Under the pieces are notes generated by a model. The model did not search any database and was not told the DNA's origin. It saw only the letters and a program-made list of their open reading frames with translations. From positions 1-6,530 of the forward strand of contig CACZON010000210.1 in assembly GCA_902782805.1 (NCBI GenBank): DNA of 6,530 nt, written 5' to 3'. Both the position numbers and the translations under genes were made by a program. The stretch is from Oscillospiraceae bacterium. Lineage in GTDB: Bacteria; Bacillota; Clostridia; Oscillospirales; Acutalibacteraceae. This document shows, in pieces, positions 1 through 5,854 of this stretch (positions are counted from its first letter, which is position 1; every line of letters starts with the position of its first letter).

Positions 1-261
1 AACGGTCGTATCCGCGATCTCGGGGTCGTTGAATACGATAGATCCGTTGGAAATAAAGCCGTTGGAATCGAGCATTCCGGCAAACGTCTTGGTAAAAACG
101 GATTTTCCGGAACCGGATTCGCCGACGATGGCGATCGATTCGTTCTCGTAGATATCGAGCGAGATCCCGCGGATGGCGGTCAGGATTCTGCCGCGGACGC
201 GGAACTTCACTTCGAGGTCCTTAACGGAAAGCAATACCTTGCGATCTTTTTTCTCTTCCAT
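1..261 (-). CDS. oppD: Oligopeptide ABC transporter ATP-binding protein OppD (AmiE-like), N-terminal part
   Basis: This is the cytoplasmic ATPase that powers peptide import through OppB-OppC. Only the first 87 residues are in the window; the gene runs off the left edge. The protein begins MEEKKDRKVLLSVKDLEVKF, followed by the A-loop region and 'LTAIRGISLDI', then a perfect Walker A, GESGSGKS, at residues 47-54 (positions 100-123), continuing 'VFTKTFAGML'. The stretch LTAIRGxSL...GESGSGKSVxTKTFxGML closely matches streptococcal AmiE as I recall it. The Q-loop, ABC signature and Walker B lie outside the window. The start follows the oppC stop by 12 bases, with a purine-rich AAGGGGGCGGAAG touching that stop, so it is translated as the last visible gene of the operon. 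A family member would be about 330-350 residues. The ATPase identity is certain; the peptide specificity is inferred from its neighbours. Confidence 0.93.
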   Translation of the reverse strand, partial: MEEKKDRKVLLSVKDLEVKFRVRGRILTAIRGISLDIYENESIAIVGESGSGKSVFTKTFAGMLDSNGFISNGSIVFNDPEIADTTV

Positions 262-273
262 GCTTCCGCCCCC

Positions 274-1251
274 TTACATATGTGTTCTCGGGTCGGACGC
301 GTCGCCCAGATTCTGGCCAACAACGTACAGCACGATCGTCAGAACTGCGGAAACGAGAACCGGGCTCCAGAATTCGTATCCCCAGCCCGGGGTGAGCATC
401 GCGCTCTGCGCCGCGCCGATGATGCGGCCGAGCGACATATCCTTGATGCCCATTCCGATATAGGCGAGGAATACCTCATAGGAAATATAGGAGGGGATCT
501 CGATCGCGATCTGCGTTACGATAACGGAGGTCATGAACGGAAGAATGTTCTTCGTTGCGATCCGTGTGATCGGCGTACCGAGGCAGCGCGAGGCGAGGTT
601 GTAATCGCGGTCGCGGATGATGATGACCTGAGTACGGATAAAGTAGGCGATAAAGAGCCAGCCGGTAACGGTCAGCGCAAATACCATCGTCCAGAAGCTC
701 GGTGAAAGAACGAGAACGAGGACGGAGATCAAGAGCGTATACGGAATGTTGCCGATGATGTTGACAACTTCGTTCATGATCATATCCAGTCTCTTTGAGA
801 AGCCCCAGACCGCGCCGAGCAGAACGCCGATCGTCATATTGATGCCGGCGCAGATCAGCGCGAGGGTCAGGGAGATGCGCGCGCCGTACCAGACGGCGTC
901 GAAGGTCGGCTCACCGGAGCCGCCGGAGCCTAAAATCCAATGGATGCTCCTGCCGAACCGCGCGAACGCGGCGGAGGGCGTAAGGTGCTTTGCTGTACCG
1001 TCCATCAGGTTCGCGTACGGATCGTAATTGATCAGCGACGGATAGACGTACGTCAGCAGAAGTACGATCAGCAGCACGCAGAGCAAGATGATGTTGACTT
1101 TGTTGCGGAAAAAGACGCGGAATACGCTTTTCCAGTAGGAATAGCGCGGCGCCGTGATTTTTTCGGATTCCGTCTCGCTGTGATCCACTCTGGAAAACAG
1201 TTCTTCGTTGGATAAGCCGTATTTTTCAAGATCAAACAGTTCGTTTTCCAT
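274..1251 (-). CDS. oppC: Oligopeptide ABC transporter permease OppC (AmiD-like)
   Basis: This is the second membrane subunit of the peptide importer, pairing with OppB to form the channel. It has 325 residues, a usual length for the family. A cytoplasmic N-terminal tail (1-50) contains 'APRYSYWKSVFRVF', followed by a first membrane helix at about 52-72, an external loop to about 120, and five further helices in the BPD_transp_1 domain. The EAA loop that contacts the ATPase is at 216-240 (DYNLASRCLGTP...KNILPFM). The protein ends VVGQNLGDASDPRTHM, nearly the same as the end of streptococcal AmiD. The usual external 'GTDxxGRD' motif before the GARISL segment is replaced by a Gly/Ser-rich GSGGSGEPTFD (108-118). 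Start choice: GAGGTGATC, a long match to the 16S 3' end, lies just before the ATG and includes the oppB stop codon, so oppB and oppC are probably translationally coupled. Confidence 0.95.
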   Translation of the reverse strand: MENELFDLEKYGLSNEELFSRVDHSETESEKITAPRYSYWKSVFRVFFRNKVNIILLCVLLIVLLLTYVYPSLINYDPYANLMDGTAKHLTPSAAFARFGRSIHWILGSGGSGEPTFDAVWYGARISLTLALICAGINMTIGVLLGAVWGFSKRLDMIMNEVVNIIGNIPYTLLISVLVLVLSPSFWTMVFALTVTGWLFIAYFIRTQVIIIRDRDYNLASRCLGTPITRIATKNILPFMTSVIVTQIAIEIPSYISYEVFLAYIGMGIKDMSLGRIIGAAQSAMLTPGWGYEFWSPVLVSAVLTIVLYVVGQNLGDASDPRTHM

Positions 1252-1255
1252 GGGA

Positions 1256-2824
1256 TCACCTCGCTTTCGAAGTAAAGTTGATTCTCGGATCCACCATCGC
1301 CATCAGCACGTCGCCCAGAATCATCGAGACGACCGAGAGCACTCCGTAGAAGAGCGTTACGCCGACGATTACGCCGTTGTCGTAGGCGCCGATTGCGTTA
1401 ATGAGAAGTCCGCCGATACCGGGGACGACGTAAACACGCTCGGTGATGAACGCGCCGGTCAGCGCGCCGAGGAGCGATCCGGGAATTCCGTGGATAATCG
1501 GGATCGCAGCATTCTTGAAGATATGCTTTGTGAAGATCTCGCCTTCGGAAAGACCGCCGGAACGCGCGAACTTGACGTAATCGGAATTCATCTGGTCGAT
1601 CATGAAGCGCCGCAGCCAGCGCATCAGGCCGGCGATCGAAGGCAGCGCAAGCGAAACGATCGGAAGAATGAACATCAGCTTGCTCTTCGATTCGATATCG
1701 AAGGTCGTCGGCAGTCCGGTCATCGCGCCGATCGCCTTAAAGATCAGGATATAGGCAACGGAAGGCACCGCCATGATGAAGACGATGTACGCGGTACCGA
1801 TCCGGTCTACGAGTTTCTCTTTCTTGAGGGCCATCCAGATGCCCAGCGGAATCGCCAGCAGATACGCAAGAAGCGTTGCGATGATGCCGATCGTAAAGGA
1901 ATAGCCCATCTTTGAAAGGCCGCTCTTGACCGTCTGAACGGAGGTGTAATCGTCTGTAAAGCGTTCCGCCGCTACGACGTTCAGCTCACGGGAACCCGGC
2001 TGATAAACGGCGGAATGGAGATCGTCCGCCGACAATTCCGTCAGGCCGGTCGGATAAGTGATCTCCCGCAGGACGTAAGAGCCCTGCGATTTTGTCATCG
2101 TCGTCGTAATCTCGATGCCTTGGTTGATGGAATAGGAAACGCCGAGATTGATCGAAACGAGGTTCTGATGAATAAAGGGGAATTCGTTATCGCAATAAAG
2201 CAGATATTTATTCTTCGTCCCGTTGCCGATAATTGCCGGCGAGAACTTTTTGCCGCCGTAGACGGGATCGTGGAGCGTAAAGGTCAATCCGCGCTCTCCC
2301 ACGTCCTCCTTGACGGCATGAATATTATCTACTTTGATTATACCCGTAAAGTAGTTGACAAGTCTCTGCCACAAAGGCCTGTCCTTATAGGCAAAGTATT
2401 GCGGCTGACCTCCCGATGCGATCTTGTTTCGGTTGACGATCGCGTCGAGACGCTGCGTCGTATAGCCGTTTTCGGCGCAGTATTGTTCAAATTTTGCGGC
2501 GTACTCCTTGAAAAGATCCGAATCCTTATCGGCTTTTCTGGCGATTGTAGCCGCTTTCTTATACGTTTCCTCGTCGATCTCTCCGCTTTGCATGAGACCG
2601 GAGAGGTAATCCGCATAGGTGAAATAATAAACGTATCCGTAGTCCTGCCATTTTCGGTATTTATAGACTACCTGCTGATTGTTCGACATCTTCGTATACA
2701 TCGGATCGTTCGCAAAAATCAGCTTGCGATCGAGCATCGAATAGATCATCAGCATAACGATCGCCACCACGATCACGACGGAAATCAATGCGTGGAGGAA
2801 TCGCCTTAAAACGTATTTCGTCAT
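1256..2824 (-). CDS. oppB: Oligopeptide ABC transporter permease OppB with large external domain (AmiC-like)
   Basis: This is the first membrane subunit of the peptide importer. It has 522 residues, against about 306 in enterobacterial OppB. The extra length is one insertion: after the first helix (about 10-31), residues 32-308 are a hydrophilic external domain, then five helices follow from about 309 to the end. The EAA loop is at about 415-440 (DYVKFARSGGLSEGEIF...KNA), and the C-terminus carries the family ending 'DPRINF'. The insertion matches streptococcal AmiC (about 498 residues) as I recall it: RKLIFxxDPxYxK after helix 1, GTKxKYLLYxxxFPFxHQN at about 202-221, and YPTG with a later SRE. 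The start at 2824 has only a weak Shine-Dalgarno (GAGTGATG). The gene is preceded by a 220-bp gap with a terminator-like hairpin, and its TGA stop lies inside the oppC Shine-Dalgarno. Confidence 0.95.
   Translation of the reverse strand: MTKYVLRRFLHALISVVIVVAIVMLMIYSMLDRKLIFANDPMYTKMSNNQQVVYKYRKWQDYGYVYYFTYADYLSGLMQSGEIDEETYKKAATIARKADKDSDLFKEYAAKFEQYCAENGYTTQRLDAIVNRNKIASGGQPQYFAYKDRPLWQRLVNYFTGIIKVDNIHAVKEDVGERGLTFTLHDPVYGGKKFSPAIIGNGTKNKYLLYCDNEFPFIHQNLVSINLGVSYSINQGIEITTTMTKSQGSYVLREITYPTGLTELSADDLHSAVYQPGSRELNVVAAERFTDDYTSVQTVKSGLSKMGYSFTIGIIATLLAYLLAIPLGIWMALKKEKLVDRIGTAYIVFIMAVPSVAYILIFKAIGAMTGLPTTFDIESKSKLMFILPIVSLALPSIAGLMRWLRRFMIDQMNSDYVKFARSGGLSEGEIFTKHIFKNAAIPIIHGIPGSLLGALTGAFITERVYVVPGIGGLLINAIGAYDNGVIVGVTLFYGVLSVVSMILGDVLMAMVDPRINFTSKAR
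1901..2731 (-). other. Extracytoplasmic insertion domain of OppB (residues about 32-308)
   Basis: This stretch encodes about 277 hydrophilic residues between the first and second membrane helices of OppB. It contains no hydrophobic segment long enough to span the membrane, so it should sit outside the cell. The first half (about 80-135) is rich in Lys, Glu and Ala and probably helical. The second half (about 180-280) is rich in beta-type and aromatic residues and carries the AmiC-like motif around GTKNKYLLY. The likely role is docking of the lipoprotein OppA; this is an inference from its place and from its presence in Ami-type transporters. Confidence 0.8.
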
Positions 2825-2917
2825 AAATTCATCACTCAGATCTTATGTAGAATATCCCGTTTGAATCATTCGTACCTTCACCGCCGGTAAAAATCCGGCA
2901 GTACCGTTTCTTCCCCT

Positions 2918-2955
2918 AAAAAAAGCCCTCGGTTTTATCGGTAAAAAACGGGGGC
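2918..2955 (-). terminator. Terminator-like hairpin with U7 tail between oppA and oppB
   Basis: Read on the minus strand, GCCCCCG (2955-2949) pairs with CGAGGGC (2931-2925) with one C/A mismatch. The stem can be extended by U-A pairs between the inner U6 and A4 runs. Seven U residues follow directly (2924-2918). This is the layout of an intrinsic terminator for the oppA transcript. It lies before oppB on the same strand, so it would be a leaky terminator that lowers oppBCD relative to oppA, unless oppB has its own promoter. No convincing promoter is visible in 2825-2917. Confidence 0.6.
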
Positions 2956-2969
2956 GGAAAAATGCAGTT

Positions 2970-3002
2970 TAGGGAGAACGGGCAGTATGCCCGTCCTCCC
3001 TA
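2970..3002 (-). terminator. Long hairpin downstream of oppA stop
   Basis: Arms 2970-2984 and 2988-3002 form a 15-bp stem around a 3-base loop, with a single G-U wobble in the minus-strand RNA. It begins 43 bases after the oppA stop codon. No U-run follows at once (only AUUUUU some bases on), so it may act more as an mRNA 3'-end stabiliser than as a terminator by itself. With the U7 hairpin just downstream, it forms a double structure between the binding-protein gene and the permease genes. Confidence 0.6.
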
Positions 3003-3044
3003 TTTATTGCGTTTACTGAATCGGTAATCTTTTAACCGTTCTGA

Positions 3045-5303
3045 TTAATAGATACCGCAGGACTTAACCATTCCGCCGGGAGCCGGGGTCATGGTAGCAA
3101 GATAAGTCTGAGGATCGCCGTAGTCAGGACCCCAACCGGAAACGTCCATGAGGTCGGCGTTCATCTGATAGCCGTAATCCGGATAGTAACCGGCGTCGAG
3201 CCAACCAGCGGTATCGCCGCAGTCGAGCAGGCGTACTTCAACAACACCGAGGGTGTTCTCGAAGCTCTGCTTAAAGACGTTCGCTCTGTTCGTTCTGAGC
3301 TGGCTGTTGCCAGCGTACGGGATTTCCATGACGATCTTGTTGTCAGCGCTGATTTCAATGCCTTGTGCAGCAAGCTCTTCGATCGCGATCGCGAGCTCTG
3401 CCTTCGCATACTCAGGATTGTACCATCCGTCGTATCCGTCGCCGGAGCCGAGGCCGTTGTCAGCCTTCGGATCATAAACAAGGAACTTAACGCCGTCAGC
3501 GTCGAGCTGAGCCTGCAGGATTTCACCGTAAAGCGTGCCGGCCTTGAAGGTGGTGGCGGTGCCGTTGATGTCAACGGTTACGTCTTCTTCAAGAGCTACG
3601 AAGTTCGCCGGAACGTAGGAGTTACGGAGGTTGTTGAACTTGAGTTCTTCACCAACGGACTGTGCGTTGTAGGAACCACGGTCGAGAGAAGCGGCCATCG
3701 CGCGGCGGAAGTGGATGTTCTGCATCGCAGCGTTGTAGCGGGTAGCTTCGTCCATCGTCTTGGTGGATACGCCAACGGACGGGTCGGTGTAGTTTACATA
3801 CTGATTACGGTTGACGTTGAAGAACGCCATGTAGGAAGTAGCGTTCGTATCGGATACGTAAGCATACTTCTCGAAATTGCCGTCCGCTTTCGCAGCTTCG
3901 GCAGCAGCGGTGTTGAGGCCGCAGCCGTCGATCGTGCCGGCAATCGCGTCGTTGTAAGCCTTGAGGTCATCGGAGCCGTCGTTGAACAGCCAGGTGATCT
4001 TCTTGCAGTTGATCTTATCGGCGTTCCAATAGTTCGGGTTCGCGTCGAAAACGATCTGGTTTGCTTCGGTCGCGTTGGTTACGAGATACGGACCATTGTA
4101 AGCGATATGGTCAGGATCCATACCGTAGAGATAAGCTTCGTCTTCCGCGTTGTATTCGTCGCCGAACTTACCTCCCTGGGAGACGTAGTAATCACGGCTC
4201 ATCGGGAAGAATACGTTGTAACCGAGCAGCGAAAGGAAGAACGGGCACTTCTCTTCGAGGGTGTATTCAAGGGTGTATTCGTCTACAGCTTTTACGCCGA
4301 CTTCCGCGAAATCGGTAACTTCGCCGTCGATGTATGCCTGAGCGTTCTTGATCTTAACGCCGTCGTTCGCTGCGAGACCTTCGAGGCCGCCGCCAGCTTC
4401 GAGCAGATGCTGCATACCGGCTACCCAGTCGTCCGCCTTGACGTCGGCAACTTTACGGCCCTGAGAATCCGTCCAGATCACGCCTTCACGGATCTTGAAG
4501 GTGTAGGTCAGACCGTCTTCGGATACTTCGTAGGAAGTAGCGAGCGCGGGCTGCTGAACGTTTTCGATGTCGTACTCAAGAAGACCGTCAACGGTGTTGA
4601 CGATTGCTTCGGAGTCGGCGCTGCGGTAGGTGTTCAGACCGTCCCAGGTCTTCGGGTCGGCGGTATAACCGAGGGTGTAGTTATCCTTGAGGGTGTAACC
4701 CTTCTCGGTCATATAGCCCTTAACCCATTCTTCGAACGTGCCGGTGCCGGCGAGCTCATTCCATTTCGCACGGATCTCATTGCGCATTTCCGGAGTAAGG
4801 AATTCGGTCGCAACAAGGATCTGATGGAAACGGTCGGAGTCGTTGCCCCAGAGGGTGGTGTTGGCAGTTCTCGGAACAACGCGGGTAATCGCGTAGTTAC
4901 CGCCCTGGGTCGTGGTGGGGATCATGATGGCAGAGCCGAGGAGCTTCGCTTCTGCGATCGCCTGGAGCGCCCAGCGCTCGGAGTTGTTCTTCGCATCGAA
5001 AGCCGCCTGGTAGTAATCATAATACTCACCGAGGAGTTCGTCGTAGATCGCATCGGATTCATCATAATAATTGGTGGGGTCGTATTCATACGCCTCAGCC
5101 GCAAGACGATTATCCGGTTCTACGGGTTCCGGCTCGCTCGAGGGCTCAGGCTCGCTCGAAGGAGCGGGTTCGGAGCTGGACGGCTGCGTGGAGCTTGCGG
5201 GTTCGCTGCTGGAAGGCGTTTCCGTCTTGGAGCAAGCGGAGAGTGCAAGAACCATTACAAGCGCGAGAGCGAGAGCCAGAACTTTTTTAATTTTCTTGCT
5301 CAT
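3045..5303 (-). CDS. oppA: Oligopeptide-binding lipoprotein OppA (AmiA-like, SBP_bac_5), apparently circularly permuted
   Basis: This is the membrane-anchored receptor that captures peptides for OppBCD. It has 752 residues. The signal peptide is 1-23, with lipobox LSAC and lipidated Cys24, followed by a Ser/Glu/Pro linker (25-66). Residues about 71-181 resemble the normally C-terminal segment of AmiA (see the separate entry). A bridge of about 27 residues leads to the usual start of the fold at about 209 (YTLGYTADPKTWDGL). The SBP_bac_5 core follows, with 'ATSYEVSEDGLTYTFKIREG' at 255-274. The protein ends soon after WGPDYGDPQTYL (724-735), where other members continue for over 100 residues. 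Start choice: GGAGG at 5314-5318 lies 10 bases before ATG 5303, and this ATG opens the signal peptide; an ATG at 5378 would put 25 odd residues before it. The gene heads the operon and probably has its own promoter. Function is near certain from family and neighbours; the bound peptides are unknown. Confidence 0.95.
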   Translation of the reverse strand: MSKKIKKVLALALALVMVLALSACSKTETPSSSEPASSTQPSSSEPAPSSEPEPSSEPEPVEPDNRLAAEAYEYDPTNYYDESDAIYDELLGEYYDYYQAAFDAKNNSERWALQAIAEAKLLGSAIMIPTTTQGGNYAITRVVPRTANTTLWGNDSDRFHQILVATEFLTPEMRNEIRAKWNELAGTGTFEEWVKGYMTEKGYTLKDNYTLGYTADPKTWDGLNTYRSADSEAIVNTVDGLLEYDIENVQQPALATSYEVSEDGLTYTFKIREGVIWTDSQGRKVADVKADDWVAGMQHLLEAGGGLEGLAANDGVKIKNAQAYIDGEVTDFAEVGVKAVDEYTLEYTLEEKCPFFLSLLGYNVFFPMSRDYYVSQGGKFGDEYNAEDEAYLYGMDPDHIAYNGPYLVTNATEANQIVFDANPNYWNADKINCKKITWLFNDGSDDLKAYNDAIAGTIDGCGLNTAAAEAAKADGNFEKYAYVSDTNATSYMAFFNVNRNQYVNYTDPSVGVSTKTMDEATRYNAAMQNIHFRRAMAASLDRGSYNAQSVGEELKFNNLRNSYVPANFVALEEDVTVDINGTATTFKAGTLYGEILQAQLDADGVKFLVYDPKADNGLGSGDGYDGWYNPEYAKAELAIAIEELAAQGIEISADNKIVMEIPYAGNSQLRTNRANVFKQSFENTLGVVEVRLLDCGDTAGWLDAGYYPDYGYQMNADLMDVSGWGPDYGDPQTYLATMTPAPGGMVKSCGIY
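4761..5093 (-). other. Relocated C-terminal segment of the SBP fold at the OppA N-terminus
   Basis: Residues about 71-181 of OppA align, by eye, with the last 110-120 residues of streptococcal AmiA as I recall them. IYDELLGE matches EYDKLVDE. SAIMIPTTTQGG matches SSLFIPAMASSG. ITRVVPRT matches LSRIVPFT. GNDSDRF matches GSKGSDVYF. RNEIRAKW matches YEKAREKW. All matches are in the same order, and together they correspond to the segment missing from the OppA C-terminus. The breakpoint falls after 'SCGIY' at the end of this protein, equivalent to 'TYLGF' in AmiA. What is seen is an ordered motif match plus a complementary loss at the other end; circular permutation is the inference. Confidence 0.78.
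5106..5231 (-). repeat. Ser/Glu/Pro-rich linker of OppA with imperfect repeats
   Basis: Residues 25-66 after the lipidated Cys consist almost only of Ser, Glu, Pro, Thr and Ala, with recurring SSSEPA and SSEPEP units. At DNA level, 5124-5141 and 5142-5159 are an 18-base tandem repeat that differs at two positions. Such disordered, acidic tethers are common in clostridial lipoproteins and hold the binding domain away from the membrane. Confidence 0.8.
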
Positions 5304-5310
5304 GGTTTTT

Positions 5311-5320
5311 GTTCCTCCAA
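5311..5320 (-). promoter_or_regulatory. Ribosome binding site of oppA
   Basis: The minus strand reads TTGGAGGAAC, with GGAGG 10 bases before ATG 5303. It settles the start: no similar site precedes the in-frame ATG at 5378, and the protein from 5303 opens with a proper lipoprotein signal peptide. Confidence 0.85.
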
Positions 5321-5380
5321 TAAAAATTTTTATTAATACGTACGTTTTGATCATACGCTTAATAATCTGACTGAACAATT

Positions 5381-5408
5381 GTATTATACAAATATAAATG
5401 TATAATAC
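5381..5408. promoter_or_regulatory. Perfect palindrome with a -10 element in each direction
   Basis: GTATTATACA (5381-5390) and TGTATAATAC (5399-5408) are perfect inverted repeats around an 8-base AT spacer. On the minus strand the arm holds TATAAT (5388-5383), about 80 bases upstream of the oppA ATG, a good place for its promoter -10, though no good -35 box is seen. On the plus strand the other arm holds TATAAT (5401-5406), preceded 16 bases upstream by TTGTAT (5379-5384). The site may be an operator covering the promoter, the promoter itself, or both. Confidence 0.5.
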
Positions 5409-5698
5409 CTAAAGCACCTTTGAATTTTACCACAGAGACGATTAAAAATCAAGATATTTTCTCATATAAAATCAATTTATGAACGAATTGAAAACGCGCG
5501 AAATCATTTATGGAAAAGGAAACGCCGGAAAAAGAGGTCTGTTTTTTGGACAAAACTACGAAAAACCGGTAAACTTCCCGAAAATTATCATAATTATATC
5601 ATAAAAAGTCGGTTCCGGGCATTTTTGCAGAATTAAAGATTTTTATGCGTTTTCTTCTTCCGATTATTATTGTTGAATGCTCTCCCCTGCTCCGTTTC

Positions 5699-5737
5699 TT
5701 GACTTTCCAGCGAAGATATGAGATATTCATCTATAAT
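5699..5737 (+). promoter_or_regulatory. Candidate promoter of the symporter gene
   Basis: TTGACT (5699-5704) matches the -35 consensus at five of six bases and is followed after 17 bases by GATATT (5722-5727), a four of six match to the -10. A perfect TATAAT lies slightly downstream (5732-5737), but its spacing to TTGACT is 27 bases, too long. Transcription from here would give a 5' leader of roughly 110-120 bases before the ATG at 5855. Confidence 0.5.
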
Positions 5738-5783
5738 ATGTTTGATCGCGAATCATATGATCGTATGCGGTCAGACGAATTCT

Positions 5784-5835
5784 TCGGTTTTCGTTTTCCA
5801 TTTGTTTTTTGCACACGGAAAAAGAAAGAAGCCGG
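5784..5835 (+). promoter_or_regulatory. Possible stem-loop in the symporter 5' leader
   Basis: The pyrimidine-rich arm 5788-5799 pairs with the purine-rich arm 5817-5828 over 12 positions with one G/A mismatch, around a 17-base loop. After a 3-base bulge, CGG (5785-5787) pairs with CCG (5832-5834). The structure ends six bases before the AGGAG ribosome binding site (5841-5845). Much of the stem is A-U, so its stability is modest. Confidence 0.35.
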
Positions 5836-5854
5836 CAAAAAGGAGCTGTTTCCC

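Larger units (their letters stand above)
5304..5854. other. Divergent AT-rich intergenic region between oppA and the symporter gene
   Basis: This 551-bp stretch has no supported gene. From left to right it holds the oppA ribosome binding site, a 16-base perfect palindrome AATAAAAATTTTTATT (5319-5334), the 8-base palindrome ACGTACGT (5338-5345), the palindrome with two TATAAT boxes (5381-5408), featureless AT-rich DNA (about 5410-5690), a candidate plus-strand promoter (5699-5727), the palindrome ATCATATGAT (5752-5761), and a possible stem before the symporter ribosome binding site. Short ATG frames in the middle lack ribosome binding sites. Confidence 0.8.

Noticed and set aside
1208..2809. 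Plus-strand open frames (1208-1915 and 2015-2809) opposite oppB
   Set aside because: They are rich in Arg, Asp and His, have no membrane or domain pattern, and lie wholly or largely opposite a well-supported permease gene.
2883..2899. Short GCCGG/CCGGC hairpin before oppB
   Set aside because: It has only five base pairs and a 7-base loop, without a U-run after it; too weak to call as a regulatory element.
3045..3134. oppA as a pseudogene truncated at its C-terminus
   Set aside because: The frame is intact over 752 codons, the operon is orderly, and the missing segment seems to be present at the N-terminus. No remnant of the C-terminal segment is seen downstream.
3363..5336. A 657-codon open frame on the plus strand opposite oppA
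   Set aside because: It is the antisense of a clear SBP gene. Its translation is low-complexity and Val/Arg/Gly-rich with no family features, so it is a by-product of codon use.
5304..5378. An upstream in-frame start of oppA at 5378
   Set aside because: It would add 25 residues before the lipoprotein signal peptide, lies at the likely transcription start, and lacks a ribosome binding site, unlike ATG 5303.
5593..5598. A second minus-strand TATAAT as an oppA promoter
   Set aside because: It has no -35 box at a proper distance and lies almost 300 bases from the oppA start in AT-rich DNA, where such hexamers occur by chance.
5479..5604. Small plus-strand ORFs in the divergent region (41 codons at 5479, 20 codons at 5510)
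   Set aside because: Neither has a Shine-Dalgarno, they overlap each other in different frames, and the composition follows the AT-rich background.
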